Assembly: GCA_016786925.1 (NCBI GenBank)
Contig: JAEUTU010000092.1
Span: forward strand, 1 to 56,611
Reading direction: 5' to 3'
Length of the DNA stretch: 56,611 nt
Source of the DNA: Bacteroidia bacterium
GTDB taxonomy: Bacteria > Bacteroidota > Bacteroidia > 2-12-FULL-35-15
Of the stretch, positions 1 to 8,572 are shown one piece after another. The notes beneath the pieces are model-generated. The model ran no database searches, was not told the origin of the DNA, and was given only the letters and a program-made list of their open reading frames with translations. Numbering within the stretch: position 1 is the stretch's first letter; the number at the start of each line of letters is the position of its first letter. A program made the position numbers and the translations under genes.

Positions 1-421
1 AAGGAATACCAAGATATTCAAACATTCCTTGGATCTTTCCATCTTCACCATAAGGGCCATGCAAACATAAAAATGCGAAATCAAAATGAGACTTAAGTTC
101 CTCCGGATTTAAGCGTTTTCCGATCTTATTGATCATTTGAACTTGCGACTCAGCAGAAACATCTCCAATTTGTTCTGCATACACCTGAAAATCACCTTCT
201 TTTGAAGGGATAAATTCTACAGGAGGATAAAAATCTCTAATACTTCCTTTGTAAATAAATTCCCAGTTCAATAGTACAAAATTCCCAAAACTGTCCACAA
301 AAACCGGGACTGCGTCAAAAAGAGATTTATTAAGATTATCGTATACGGTTCTTCCTCCTGCGAATGAGATCTCGCGTTCTTTAGAAAAACCTCCGAAAAT
401 AATACCGATTTTGATTTTCAT
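1..421 (-). CDS. ddl: D-alanine--D-alanine ligase, N-terminal part (gene cut by window edge)
   Basis: The reverse strand from an ATG at 421 reads 140 codons without a stop and leaves the window at base 1. The start, MKIKIGIIFGGFSKEREIS, matches the Ddl N-terminal glycine-rich segment. Near the edge, LHGPYGEDGKIQGMFEYLG matches the conserved Ddl stretch that precedes the ATP-grasp domain. The enzyme joins two D-alanines with ATP in the cytoplasm to supply the peptidoglycan precursor. The catalytic ATP-grasp domain lies outside the window, so its integrity cannot be judged. A TAAATTTG promoter element sits 25 bases upstream of the start. I am confident of the family from these two motifs. Confidence 0.93.
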   Translation of the reverse strand, partial: MKIKIGIIFGGFSKEREISFAGGRTVYDNLNKSLFDAVPVFVDSFGNFVLLNWEFIYKGSIRDFYPPVEFIPSKEGDFQVYAEQIGDVSAESQVQMINKIGKRLNPEELKSHFDFAFLCLHGPYGEDGKIQGMFEYLGIP

Positions 422-445
422 CTATAGCTACAATTATTACAGCTA

Positions 446-453
446 CAAATTTA
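446..453 (-). promoter_or_regulatory. Probable -7 element for ddl
   Basis: The reverse strand reads TAAATTTG, matching the Bacteroidota -7 consensus TAnnTTTG, 25 bases upstream of the ddl ATG. A TTG about 24 bases further upstream could be the -33 box, although that spacing is slightly long. No Shine-Dalgarno sequence is seen, as usual in this phylum. Confidence 0.45.
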
Positions 454-590
454 AAACTATGCAAAGGGGATTTTAAGCAATATGCTTTAAGTATTCAACA
501 AGTTTATTAACCAATTACATGAGAATTTAGCTAGTGAATTTAGATACACAATCAATAATTAAACTAATTTTGGTCTGCTATACATCTTAT

Positions 591-1406
591 ATGAATTTAA
601 ATTTTCTTAGAGCAATTCCATTTGTCAGGAGGTTCAGGTATAATTACCTGAGAAATTGGGTAGAACAGCACCCACAATCGGATGTTATATCACATATAAA
701 AGGTGGCTTAAAAATGAAATTAAGAGTTGAAGATTGGGTTCAACAAAACATCTTTTTACATGGCTATTATGAAGAAAATGAGACGAACTACTTACTTAAC
801 AGAAGTAAAAACGTAAATACATTCATTGACATTGGAGCGAATGTTGGCTATTTCAGTCTTTTATCATCTGTTAACATTTGCAAAAACAACGGAAAGATCT
901 TTTCATTCGAGCCTATTACGAGAACCTTCGAGCGCTTGCAGGAGAACATTTATCTAAACAATATAAATTGTATAAACAGTTATAAGATCGCCATTTCAGA
1001 TTCGAATACAAGCCTTGAAATTAATATCGGTAATGATCAAAATTGGGGAATGTCAAGCATCAACAAACATGACCAACTATCTTCATTATCGGAAACGGTG
1101 AAATGCCAGACTTTAGACTCATTCTGTGAAGAGCATCACATTGCTGCAATCGACCTTGTAAAGATCGATGTGGAAGGGGCTGAATTTAAAGTATTAAAGG
1201 GAATGGGAAATGTTATACAATTGTACAAGCCTGAGATCCTAATTGAAATAATTGACACCCACCTTAATCAACAAGGAGTTAGCTCTTCCGACATTTTCAA
1301 TTACTTATGGAATAAAGGATATAGATCGTATGAGATCGGTAACAAGGGAACTCTAAAAGAGATCACAAAGACCGGAACCTATAGAGGGTTGGTTTGCTTT
1401 AAATAA
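591..1406 (+). CDS. FkbM family SAM-dependent methyltransferase
   Basis: A class I methyltransferase of the FkbM type (PF05050), which typically O-methylates sugars or polyketide hydroxyls. The SAM-binding motif is FIDIGANVGYFSLL, followed by the acidic loop SFEPITRTFERL and the family signature DLVKIDVEGAEFKVLKGM. I chose the ATG at 591 (271 aa). An in-frame GTG at 534 would add 19 residues without extra similarity. The gene stands alone on the plus strand between ddl and rdgB, and its last 28 bases overlap the end of rdgB on the other strand. Methylation of a cell-surface sugar is inferred from the neighbouring polysaccharide genes. The substrate is unknown. Confidence 0.85.
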   Translation: MNLNFLRAIPFVRRFRYNYLRNWVEQHPQSDVISHIKGGLKMKLRVEDWVQQNIFLHGYYEENETNYLLNRSKNVNTFIDIGANVGYFSLLSSVNICKNNGKIFSFEPITRTFERLQENIYLNNINCINSYKIAISDSNTSLEINIGNDQNWGMSSINKHDQLSSLSETVKCQTLDSFCEEHHIAAIDLVKIDVEGAEFKVLKGMGNVIQLYKPEILIEIIDTHLNQQGVSSSDIFNYLWNKGYRSYEIGNKGTLKEITKTGTYRGLVCFK

Positions 1407-1963
1407 GTGATTAGTTTATTAACAGCAATTGCCCTGTGAGAAACTAAATTTTTTTCCTCTATACTAAGCTCTGCAAACGTTCTATCATAACCATCGGGCA
1501 CAAAGATCGGATCATATCCAAAACCTTTTTCTCCTATCTTATTATGCAAGATCCTCCCATTCACAATTCCTTCAAACAAAACCTCTTTGTTATCAATTAC
1601 CAATGAAATGACAGTCTTAAATCTAGCTTTCCTGTTTTCCACTCCACTTAATTCGGCTAACACTTTATCCATATTGGCATTAGCATCTTTAGCATCACCT
1701 GCATATCTGGCAGATAATACTCCAGGTCTTCTATCCAAAGCTTCGATTTCAAGCCCTGTATCATCGGCAAAGCAGTTTACGTTATACTTTTCATGTACAT
1801 AAAATGCTTTTTGGGAGGCATTCCCTTCAATTGTAGCTTGCGTTTCCGGAATTTCTTCAGTACAATTAATATCCTGCAGACTAAGAACTTTAATCGTATC
1901 CGGTATCAAATTTTGAATTTCTTTCGCCTTGTTCTGATTGGCTGTAGCAAATACTAATTCCAT
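1379..1963 (-). CDS. rdgB: RdgB/HAM1 family XTP/dITP pyrophosphatase
   Basis: Hydrolyses non-canonical purine nucleoside triphosphates (dITP, XTP) to the monophosphate plus pyrophosphate, keeping hypoxanthine and xanthine out of DNA. Family motifs are complete: FATANQNKAKEIQNL at the N-terminus, FADDTGLEIEALDRRPGVLS with the catalytic acidic residues, GFGYDPIFVP, and a C-terminal SHRAIA. The ATG at 1963 (194 aa, the usual length) places the substrate-binding strand correctly. An upstream in-frame ATG at 1975 lies inside the preceding glycosyltransferase gene. The start therefore overlaps the end of that gene by a few bases and is probably translationally coupled to it. The 3' end overlaps the convergent FkbM gene by 28 bases. 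Confidence 0.95.
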   Translation of the reverse strand: MELVFATANQNKAKEIQNLIPDTIKVLSLQDINCTEEIPETQATIEGNASQKAFYVHEKYNVNCFADDTGLEIEALDRRPGVLSARYAGDAKDANANMDKVLAELSGVENRKARFKTVISLVIDNKEVLFEGIVNGRILHNKIGEKGFGYDPIFVPDGYDRTFAELSIEEKNLVSHRAIAVNKLITYLKQTNPL

Positions 1964-1964
1964 A

Positions 1965-3047
1965 TTATCGACCAATAAGTTGATTAAAAAGTTCTAAATA
2001 CTTTTGTTTATTTGCTTCCACAGAATATTTATCCTGAACAGTTATTCTACCTGCTTTTCCGATTCTTTCTCTTAATTCTTTAGATTCAATAAGCAATGAT
2101 AATTTATCGAACCATTCTTGTTCTGTTGTCGCTAAATATCCATTAACTCCATCCTGAATTATTTCTGTATTCACTCCTACAGGGGACATGATAGTTGGAA
2201 TTTCAAGAGCCATGTATTGCAAACCTTTCAGTCCACATTTCCCTTTTGCCCATTCATCATCGGGTAGTGGCATAATACCGATATCAAAGGAAGAAAGCTC
2301 TGCTAACTCTGTCTCTTTATTCCATGCTAATCCTTTTACTCCTAAAACTGAATTAATATAATTGGAATCTCCTATTACTTTTATTTCAACCTTATCCTTA
2401 AACTTATCTTTGATCTTCGTTAAAACAGATACAGCATATTCAAAATGCTGAATAGTAGTAATACTTCCACTCCAGCCTATTATAACCTGATCTGACTTAG
2501 GCTGCTCAATTCTTTTATACTCATTAGTATCAATGGTTGTTGGAATTATTTCAACGTGATTATTATACTGCAAAGCATAATTTTTCAAATATTGATTTCC
2601 TGCAAAGACAAGATCAGCAAAGGAAATAATATCTGACGTTTTTTTAGCATTTTTAAGCCAAACAAAAGATTTGTTTGCATCCGATACATTTTGAAGCCAT
2701 ATAGAATCATCAAAATCAAAGATCATTTTAGCACCAGACTTGGAAAAACGTTTTTCAAAAAAACTTGACCCCAACATAAAGCACTCTCTTTGAACAAATA
2801 TGATATCATAATTCTTTGCTTTGGATAATTCTGCCAATCTTTTCAAAAAACCTCTCAAAACAATAATAGCTTTAGAAAATAAGTGCCCCTTTTGATAAAA
2901 AACACGATCATCTTTTTCATTTAATAAGTATGAAAAAGTCCAATCATAGCCTGATTCTTTAAGAAAAGAAAGGTATTGCTCAAATCGAAAACGCTGACTT
3001 GGAGATCTATCCGGACGATGAAGTGTAAGAAACAGAACTTTGGGCAT
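1965..3047 (-). CDS. GT4-like (GT-B fold) glycosyltransferase
   Basis: A 360-residue two-Rossmann-domain glycosyltransferase. The N-terminus MPKVLFLTLHRPDRSPSQRF resembles acceptor-domain starts of group 1 transferases. The C-terminal donor domain has VIIGWSGSITT and the late motif KGLQYMALEIPTIMSPVGVN, followed by NGYLA, which is the nucleotide-sugar-binding region of GT4 enzymes. It lies one base from the upstream epimerase gene, so the two are probably cotranscribed, with rdgB next. It likely adds one sugar to a surface glycan at the inner face of the cytoplasmic membrane. Donor and acceptor cannot be told from the sequence. Confidence 0.85.
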   Translation of the reverse strand: MPKVLFLTLHRPDRSPSQRFRFEQYLSFLKESGYDWTFSYLLNEKDDRVFYQKGHLFSKAIIVLRGFLKRLAELSKAKNYDIIFVQRECFMLGSSFFEKRFSKSGAKMIFDFDDSIWLQNVSDANKSFVWLKNAKKTSDIISFADLVFAGNQYLKNYALQYNNHVEIIPTTIDTNEYKRIEQPKSDQVIIGWSGSITTIQHFEYAVSVLTKIKDKFKDKVEIKVIGDSNYINSVLGVKGLAWNKETELAELSSFDIGIMPLPDDEWAKGKCGLKGLQYMALEIPTIMSPVGVNTEIIQDGVNGYLATTEQEWFDKLSLLIESKELRERIGKAGRITVQDKYSVEANKQKYLELFNQLIGR

Positions 3048-3048
3048 A

Positions 3049-4050
3049 TTATTCTTCCAACCAAACTTTTGGCAAGTTTTCTGTTATTTCAATTCCTTTA
3101 AATTTATCACTGCTTTTAACACCTGTGATTTTTGCCCAATTTGCCATTTTTCGAAGCCCTTCAGATAAAGAAGTATAACTGTCGTTACTGATACTGAATA
3201 CTTTCTTCATTTTTGAATGATCGGAATAAGCGTGCTGCACCTCATTCCTTGCTTCTAAATGACGTAATGGCTGATGAATTTCCATTGCATTCATAACCTC
3301 TGTGGCTAACTCATTCACAGAATAATCCTGATCCCCACCAATATTGAATACCTCATTATAAGCCTGTGGTACATTTACGGAATTAGCAATATATGGCGCA
3401 ACATCACCAATGTAGCTAAAAGCACGAGTTTGAGTACCATCACCAAAAACTGTCAATGGTTTACCTTGCATTAGCTGATTCATAAAAATTCCAACAACAT
3501 TTCTATAACGATCACCTATATTTTGATATTCTCCATAAACATTATGAGGGCGGAAGATCACATAGTTTAGGCCAAACATTTCATGTGTTGTTTTAAGATC
3601 CATCTCTACAGCATATTTAGCAATTCCATAAGGATCTTCGGGCATCGGAACCATATCTTCTCTCATTGGAAGTTGCCCTTTTCCATAAACAGCAATAGAA
3701 GAAGTAAATACAAAGCATTTGATCTTGTGCAATACAGCTTGATTGATCAAATTAATACTACCTATAACATTGTTATTATAATTAAAGCGCTTAATAAAAT
3801 GACTTAATCCTTCTGCTGCATATGCTGCTAAATGATATACATAATCAAACTTTTCCTCTGCAAACAATTTTTCCAAAAGTGCATAATCGTTGATAGACCC
3901 TTGAACAAAAACAGCTTTAGAATTAACATTTTCCTTGAACCCACCACTAAGGTCGTCTAACACAACTACGCTATGTCCTAATTCAATCAAATGATTGGTA
4001 ACATGGGCTCCTATAAATCCGGCACCACCGGTAACTAACGATTTAGGCAT
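3049..4050 (-). CDS. NAD-dependent nucleotide-sugar epimerase/dehydratase (extended SDR)
   Basis: The N-terminus MPKSLVTGGAGFIGAHV carries the SDR NAD-binding GxxGxxG motif at residues 8-14. The catalytic pair is in DPYGIAKYAVE (YxxxK), and FRPHNVYGEYQNIGDRYRN and SYIGDVA are typical of UDP-sugar 4-epimerases. The ATG at 4050 gives 333 aa; another ATG at 4074 adds only a non-conserved leader. It probably makes a nucleotide-sugar donor for the adjacent glycan locus, with UDP-hexose 4-epimerase as the best guess. The C-terminal extension after residue 300 is less familiar. It heads a leftward unit with the glycosyltransferase and rdgB, and has its own -7 box at 4072-4079. Confidence 0.88.
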   Translation of the reverse strand: MPKSLVTGGAGFIGAHVTNHLIELGHSVVVLDDLSGGFKENVNSKAVFVQGSINDYALLEKLFAEEKFDYVYHLAAYAAEGLSHFIKRFNYNNNVIGSINLINQAVLHKIKCFVFTSSIAVYGKGQLPMREDMVPMPEDPYGIAKYAVEMDLKTTHEMFGLNYVIFRPHNVYGEYQNIGDRYRNVVGIFMNQLMQGKPLTVFGDGTQTRAFSYIGDVAPYIANSVNVPQAYNEVFNIGGDQDYSVNELATEVMNAMEIHQPLRHLEARNEVQHAYSDHSKMKKVFSISNDSYTSLSEGLRKMANWAKITGVKSSDKFKGIEITENLPKVWLEE

Positions 4051-4071
4051 CTTGAATAATAAATATTTATG

Positions 4072-4079
4072 CAAATGTA
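4072..4079 (-). promoter_or_regulatory. Probable -7 element for the leftward epimerase unit
   Basis: The reverse strand reads TACATTTG (consensus TAnnTTTG), 22 bases upstream of the ATG at 4050. No TTG sits at the ideal upstream distance, so the -33 box is weak or absent. Confidence 0.4.
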
Positions 4080-4142
4080 ACCAAAAGGGCTTATTTAACC
4101 TACCCCCTCAATAAATTCAATACATTATTCCATCTTTTTCAC

Positions 4143-4150
4143 TATTTTTG
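4143..4150 (+). promoter_or_regulatory. Probable -7 element of the main polysaccharide operon
   Basis: TATTTTTG matches TAnnTTTG and lies 64 bases upstream of the acetyltransferase ATG at 4215, in the divergent spacer between the two polysaccharide units. The next 70 genes-long stretch to 20230 has no spacer that clearly holds another promoter, so this could drive the 16-gene run. A good -33 TTG is not visible. Confidence 0.35.
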
Positions 4151-4214
4151 GAGAACATGAACACAGGTCATCTCAGGTAGAAATAAGCTGGGGAAATATG
4201 CAATTATTCGAGAT

Positions 4215-4829
4215 ATGATTCAAAAGATATCGACACGTTTAAAATCTTTATTTTTTAATAAGCAGCCGTCAAGTATTTTTACCAAGGATCTTATTACAGG
4301 GGAAAATTTTCATATCGGAGAATACACCTATGGAAAGCCTATTGTGCTTTATCAGGAATCTGGTGCGTCACTCGTTATAGGCAAATTTTGTTCATTCGCA
4401 GATAACACCACTATACTCCTGGGAGGAAACCACCGGACAGACTGGGTATCAACCTATCCATTTCGAGAAATATTTGTCCAAGAGCCATCATTAAATATTA
4501 TAAATGGGCATCCTTCCACAAATGGTGATGTTGTTATTCAAAACGATGTCTGGATAGGAAGAAATGCAACAATTCTGTCAGGAGTAAAAATAGGAAACGG
4601 TGCTGTTATCGGAACAGGAGCTCTTGTAACTAAAGACATCGGTCCTTATGAGATTTGGGGCGGCAACCCGGCTAAATTAATTCGAAAACGATTTGACGAA
4701 GATACAATAAAAGTATTGCTTGAGATAAAATGGTGGGATTGGGAATACAATAAAATAATAACCCATGCACCATATTTGTGTAGCGATAATATCTTTGATT
4801 TTATAAGTCAACATCGTTTAACCCAATAA
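4215..4829 (+). CDS. Xenobiotic-type (CatB/Vat-like) hexapeptide-repeat acyltransferase
   Basis: A left-handed beta-helix acyltransferase that moves an acetyl group from acetyl-CoA to a hydroxyl or amine. Isoleucine-rich hexapeptide turns are visible in VVIQNDVWIGRNATILSGV and KIGNGAVIGTGALVTKDI, followed by the XAT-type ending YEIWGGNPAKLIRKRFD. The earlier segment GGNHRTDWVSTYPF, with its conserved His, is typical of the CatB subgroup. The length, 204 aa, is normal. It is the first gene of the rightward polysaccharide run, 10 bases before the next gene, so O-acetylation of a glycan is more likely than drug acetylation. The acceptor is unknown. Confidence 0.9.
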   Translation: MIQKISTRLKSLFFNKQPSSIFTKDLITGENFHIGEYTYGKPIVLYQESGASLVIGKFCSFADNTTILLGGNHRTDWVSTYPFREIFVQEPSLNIINGHPSTNGDVVIQNDVWIGRNATILSGVKIGNGAVIGTGALVTKDIGPYEIWGGNPAKLIRKRFDEDTIKVLLEIKWWDWEYNKIITHAPYLCSDNIFDFISQHRLTQ

Positions 4830-4839
4830 ATGAGATAAA

Positions 4840-5598
4840 ATGCTGAGGGCTATAAATAATATTAGGAGAAAGTTATATTTAGGTAGGTTAATCGAAAGTG
4901 ACCCTGTATTTCTTTATGCAGAAAAGTTATCTAAATTAGAAGAAAAGAAAACGATCCTACGAACAGATGTTTTAAACTATTTATTATCACAACAAAAAAA
5001 AACAGCACCAATTTACCTTGAGATAGGTGTTAGGAATCCTGACGAGAATTTCAATAAGATCAAATGTGCTATTAAATATAGTGTAGATCCAGGCATAGAA
5101 TATAAGCCTAATCCGGTAGATTTTAAAATGACAAGTGATGAGTTCTTCTTAAAATTGAAAGAGGGCAAAATATTAAATCCAGATATTAAATTTAATATCG
5201 TATTCATTGATGGGATGCACACTGCTGAACAAGTTGAAAAAGATGTTGAGAACGCACTCACATTCTTGGCAGAGGATGGATATTTAGTATTACATGATTG
5301 CAATCCTCCTACAGAATATCATGCACGTGAAGATCACTATTTCAACCTGTCTCCAGCCCGGAATAACTGGAATGGATCGGTTTGGAAAGCATTTTACAAA
5401 TTGCGTTTAAACCCCAATATTTCATGTTGCTGCATTGATAGTGATTGGGGGGTGGGAGTCATCAGCAAAAAAAAATATTTTGACCATTTAAAAGAAAATT
5501 TTAATCCATTTTTCGAATATCGAATTTTCAACAATAGAAGAAAAGATAGCTTGAATCTAATTGATTTTGAAGAATTTAAAAAGATAATACAAGGATAA
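4840..5598 (+). CDS. Class I SAM-dependent methyltransferase (Methyltransf_24 type)
   Basis: A 252-residue protein with a Rossmann-type SAM site in YLEIGVRNPDENF (residues about 63-75). The following acidic segment, YSVDPGIEY, and the strand NIVFIDGMHTAEQVEKDVENA are followed by GYLVLHDCNPP, the arrangement of the Methyltransf_24 family found in many glycan loci. It is two bases before the next gene and clearly within the operon. It probably methylates a sugar hydroxyl of the locus product. Substrate and regiochemistry are not visible. Confidence 0.78.
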   Translation: MLRAINNIRRKLYLGRLIESDPVFLYAEKLSKLEEKKTILRTDVLNYLLSQQKKTAPIYLEIGVRNPDENFNKIKCAIKYSVDPGIEYKPNPVDFKMTSDEFFLKLKEGKILNPDIKFNIVFIDGMHTAEQVEKDVENALTFLAEDGYLVLHDCNPPTEYHAREDHYFNLSPARNNWNGSVWKAFYKLRLNPNISCCCIDSDWGVGVISKKKYFDHLKENFNPFFEYRIFNNRRKDSLNLIDFEEFKKIIQG

Positions 5599-5600
5599 TT

Positions 5601-6488
5601 ATGGCATCTATAACAATTGGGATGCCCGTTTACAACGATAAAAATTTCATAGAGGCCTCCATCAAAAGTATTTTAGCGCAAACATTTACTGATTTTAACT
5701 TAGTAATTGCTGACGACTGCTCTTCAGATGGAAGTGCAGAGATTTGTTTAAAATATGCCGAAATAGACTCCAGAATAACATACATAAGACAAAAAAACAA
5801 TATTGGCATTTCCAAAAACATGAAATTTTTGCTTATGCAGGCTAAAACCGATTTTTTCATGTGGGCGGCTGACGATGACCTATGGAGCACCGATTATATT
5901 GAAACGCTATTGAATAGCTTAAAACAATCGAAAACAGGAATTGTATCTTTTTGCACTTTTGCTACAATAGATGAGGCAAACAACATCATCAAAGATCACA
6001 TCGACTTTGATTACAATAACGAAAATGTAAGGAAAAGATTGACAGGCTTTATCCGTAATGCCAATGATGCATTTGGATACGGAATTTTCAGAACCGATCA
6101 AATTCAAGGAGTTGAATTTCCTATTTGGTGGTGGCCTAACAGAAAATGTGCGTACAATAACATATACCCAACATTATGCTATTACTTAGCAAAAGGAGAC
6201 TATATCCATTGTGCAGGTGAACCTCGCTTTTTTAACAGAATAAAATCCACCAGTAACATAAATCATGTTCTTCCATACCAAAAAGATGGAATCAAGGAGC
6301 TTTTAGCATACATTCTTCGGAAAATGAATTTGGTTTGTTTTTCTTTTTTTTTAATAAGTAAGACGGGGCAATATAGATTAGCTGTAACAACATTACCTAC
6401 ACTTCTCTATTATTGGTTTTTAATTCCATCACTACAAAAGATCAAACATTTTTTTAAGAAGGTAAAAGGTAATGAAAACACCTATTAA
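5601..6488 (+). CDS. GT2 family glycosyltransferase
   Basis: A GT-A-fold inverting glycosyltransferase. The start ITIGMPVYNDKNFIEASIKS is the classic GT2 N-terminus. VIADDCSSDGS is the nucleotide-binding loop and WAADDDLW supplies the DxD metal-binding residues. The C-terminal part has a hydrophobic stretch (about residues 247-275) that may associate with the membrane. The length is 295 aa. It is packed two bases after the methyltransferase and probably adds one sugar to the repeat unit from a nucleotide sugar on the cytoplasmic side. Donor specificity cannot be assigned. Confidence 0.9.
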   Translation: MASITIGMPVYNDKNFIEASIKSILAQTFTDFNLVIADDCSSDGSAEICLKYAEIDSRITYIRQKNNIGISKNMKFLLMQAKTDFFMWAADDDLWSTDYIETLLNSLKQSKTGIVSFCTFATIDEANNIIKDHIDFDYNNENVRKRLTGFIRNANDAFGYGIFRTDQIQGVEFPIWWWPNRKCAYNNIYPTLCYYLAKGDYIHCAGEPRFFNRIKSTSNINHVLPYQKDGIKELLAYILRKMNLVCFSFFLISKTGQYRLAVTTLPTLLYYWFLIPSLQKIKHFFKKVKGNENTY

Positions 6489-6511
6489 TAAAGTTTATTT
6501 ATAAAAACAAT

Positions 6512-7855
6512 TTGTCAGTAAATAGAAACATATTATACACATTCTTAACACAAGGTCCAACCATTTTTCTTGGGCTGTTTATTAATTTCTTTATAACAAG
6601 AATTTTAATGGCAGAAGGAAAAGGGATCTATTCCATTTTTCAATCTGACATTGACCTACTCACACTCTTTCTTGGTTTTACAATTTCATCAGCAATTGTT
6701 TTTTATGTATCAAATAACAAAATAAACCTTGAAAAACTGGTTGGGATCGGAATATCATTCATTGCTATAGGCGCACTTATTCTCACCTTTTTGTTTTTTA
6801 TAATCCCATTGTTTTTCAACAACAATTTCTTATTCCCCAAAAATTACAACAACCTATTTCACCACATCTATCTTTTGATAACTTTTTGTGTAGTAATGGG
6901 CATAACAGTTTTATCATCTGTCTTTCAAGGCAAGTCGCAATTTAAAGTTCTAAACTTCATTACAATTTTCAATAGTGTTGTTAATTTAATTGTATTTGGA
7001 ATTCTCTTCTACCTAAAAGAGTTTAAAGACTATACTATTAGCATCAACTTTATTCTAATTGTAACAGCCTCTGTGCACATATTAAACTTAGCACTGTGGC
7101 TACTTTTCTATAAAAAATACATCAATATTGCACCTCGTTTCGACTTCAACTATGAGTCGGAGATAAAGCCACTCTTTATTTTCATCACTATTGGCCATAT
7201 TGCCCACATGGTTAATTTTCTGACTTACAAAATGGATTTTTGGATAGTAGAACACTATAACGGATCGAAAGAACTCGGTTATTATTCACAAGCGGTAGGC
7301 TTTTCACAAATGTTTTGGTCAATTACTAATCCAATAATTGTTGTCTTAACCCCCTATTTAACTTCAAAGACAAACGAAAATGCTATTGAATCATTCAAAT
7401 TCTTCTCGAGAGTAAATTTTACTATCATCCTAATACTTGTACTAATAGCTTTTAGTATCTGTGGATTCATATTTCCTCTTTATGGGCAAGAATTTGAACA
7501 TTCCGTAATTCCATTTCGAATACTGTCATTATCAATAATAATGTCATGCATAACGAAAATATTTGCAGTATATATTTATGCAAATAACAAAATTATATAC
7601 AATTTAATTGCTGCTTCTGTTGCATTTATTACCACTCTAGTTGCTGATCTTATTTTGATACCAAGATATGGTATGATCGGAGCAAGTATTGCAACAACAA
7701 TATCTTATACAACTTTGACAACAATGGTTTCTTATTTTCTTTTTTTTAAAATGAAAGTCGACCACAAAAATTTATTTTTTTTAAAAACATCCGATTATTC
7801 GGCAATTTTTAACCGTTTAAAAACAAGTCTAGTTCAATCAAAAAATGAAAAATAA
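6512..7855 (+). CDS. Wzx-type polysaccharide flippase (MOP superfamily)
   Basis: A 447-residue polytopic membrane protein with about 12-14 hydrophobic segments spread over its whole length. It starts with FLTQGPTIFLGLFINFFITRIL, typical of the Polysacc_synt family, has an internal MDFWIVEHYNGSKELGYYSQA motif common in Wzx proteins, and ends with IPRYGMIGASIATTISY. The start is a TTG at 6512; the first in-frame ATG comes after the first membrane segment. It should flip the lipid-linked repeat unit to the periplasmic face. The following methyltransferase starts 11 bases before its stop. No other flippase or ABC-2 exporter is in the window, so the locus probably uses the Wzx/Wzy route. Confidence 0.88.
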   Translation: MSVNRNILYTFLTQGPTIFLGLFINFFITRILMAEGKGIYSIFQSDIDLLTLFLGFTISSAIVFYVSNNKINLEKLVGIGISFIAIGALILTFLFFIIPLFFNNNFLFPKNYNNLFHHIYLLITFCVVMGITVLSSVFQGKSQFKVLNFITIFNSVVNLIVFGILFYLKEFKDYTISINFILIVTASVHILNLALWLLFYKKYINIAPRFDFNYESEIKPLFIFITIGHIAHMVNFLTYKMDFWIVEHYNGSKELGYYSQAVGFSQMFWSITNPIIVVLTPYLTSKTNENAIESFKFFSRVNFTIILILVLIAFSICGFIFPLYGQEFEHSVIPFRILSLSIIMSCITKIFAVYIYANNKIIYNLIAASVAFITTLVADLILIPRYGMIGASIATTISYTTLTTMVSYFLFFKMKVDHKNLFFLKTSDYSAIFNRLKTSLVQSKNEK

Positions 7856-8567
7856 AAAAAATATATCTGATTTTTATGATGCTTACTCCGAGCAACAACA
7901 AAAAATGTGGCACAATGAGCGTCATTATTTTTTGATTGAGCAATTAAAGAAACTTGGATTAAAGAAAAATTCTATGGTTCTAGAGATTGGATGTGGAATA
8001 GGCACCGTCTCAAATCTTATTGCACCACTCATTCCCAAAGGGAAATTATATGCTACGGATATTAGTCCGAAAAGTATAGAAATTGCGAAAGAGCATAACA
8101 AAAAATATTCGAATGCCCTATTTTTCGCAGCTGATTCAACAGAAAATCAGATACCTGATCATAATTATGATTTTATTGTTCTTTTTGATGTATTGGAACA
8201 TATTGAGCAAAACGATCGTATGCAATTTCTAGAAAACATCTCTAAGTTAATGAATGAAAAAACACTTTTATTGATAAATGTTCCGGCACCTAATGCACAT
8301 ATTCATGCAATTGAAACAACTCCGGAACTTATGCAGATAATAGAAGTACCCGTTTTAATTGAAGATGTAGTACCTATATTAAAAAAATGCCAATTAGAAA
8401 TACGATCATTCTTTACATATGATATGTGGCAAAAGGATGAATATCAGTTTTATCTGATCGAAAAATATAAAAAGTATGTTTTTCAAAAAACACAACCAGA
8501 CAATAAGCATAATCCTCAATCTATTAAAAATAGGATCAAAAAGAAAATAAACAACATTACATCATAG
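7845..8567 (+). CDS. Class I SAM-dependent methyltransferase
   Basis: The SAM site is VLEIGCGIGTVSNLIAPLI (about residues 45-63), followed by ATDISPKSIEIAKEHN (acidic loop) and DFIVLFDVLEHIEQNDR (motif II). This is a standard Methyltransf_11/25 fold of 240 aa with a lysine-rich C-terminal tail. It overlaps the flippase gene by 11 bases, implying coupled translation. It is one of five methyltransferases in the rightward run and presumably modifies a sugar, but the acceptor is unknown. Confidence 0.82.
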   Translation: MKNKKNISDFYDAYSEQQQKMWHNERHYFLIEQLKKLGLKKNSMVLEIGCGIGTVSNLIAPLIPKGKLYATDISPKSIEIAKEHNKKYSNALFFAADSTENQIPDHNYDFIVLFDVLEHIEQNDRMQFLENISKLMNEKTLLLINVPAPNAHIHAIETTPELMQIIEVPVLIEDVVPILKKCQLEIRSFFTYDMWQKDEYQFYLIEKYKKYVFQKTQPDNKHNPQSIKNRIKKKINNITS

Positions 8568-8572
8568 ACGCT

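Noticed and set aside
4158..4181. Seven-codon open frame (ATGAACACAGGTCATCTCAGG then TAG) between the promoter box and the acetyltransferase gene
   Set aside because: Too short to judge, with no conserved start context; chance occurrence is likely.
4215..4829. Antibiotic (chloramphenicol or streptogramin) acetyltransferase
   Set aside because: The hexapeptide family is shared, but its place at the head of a polysaccharide run makes a sugar acetyltransferase more likely.
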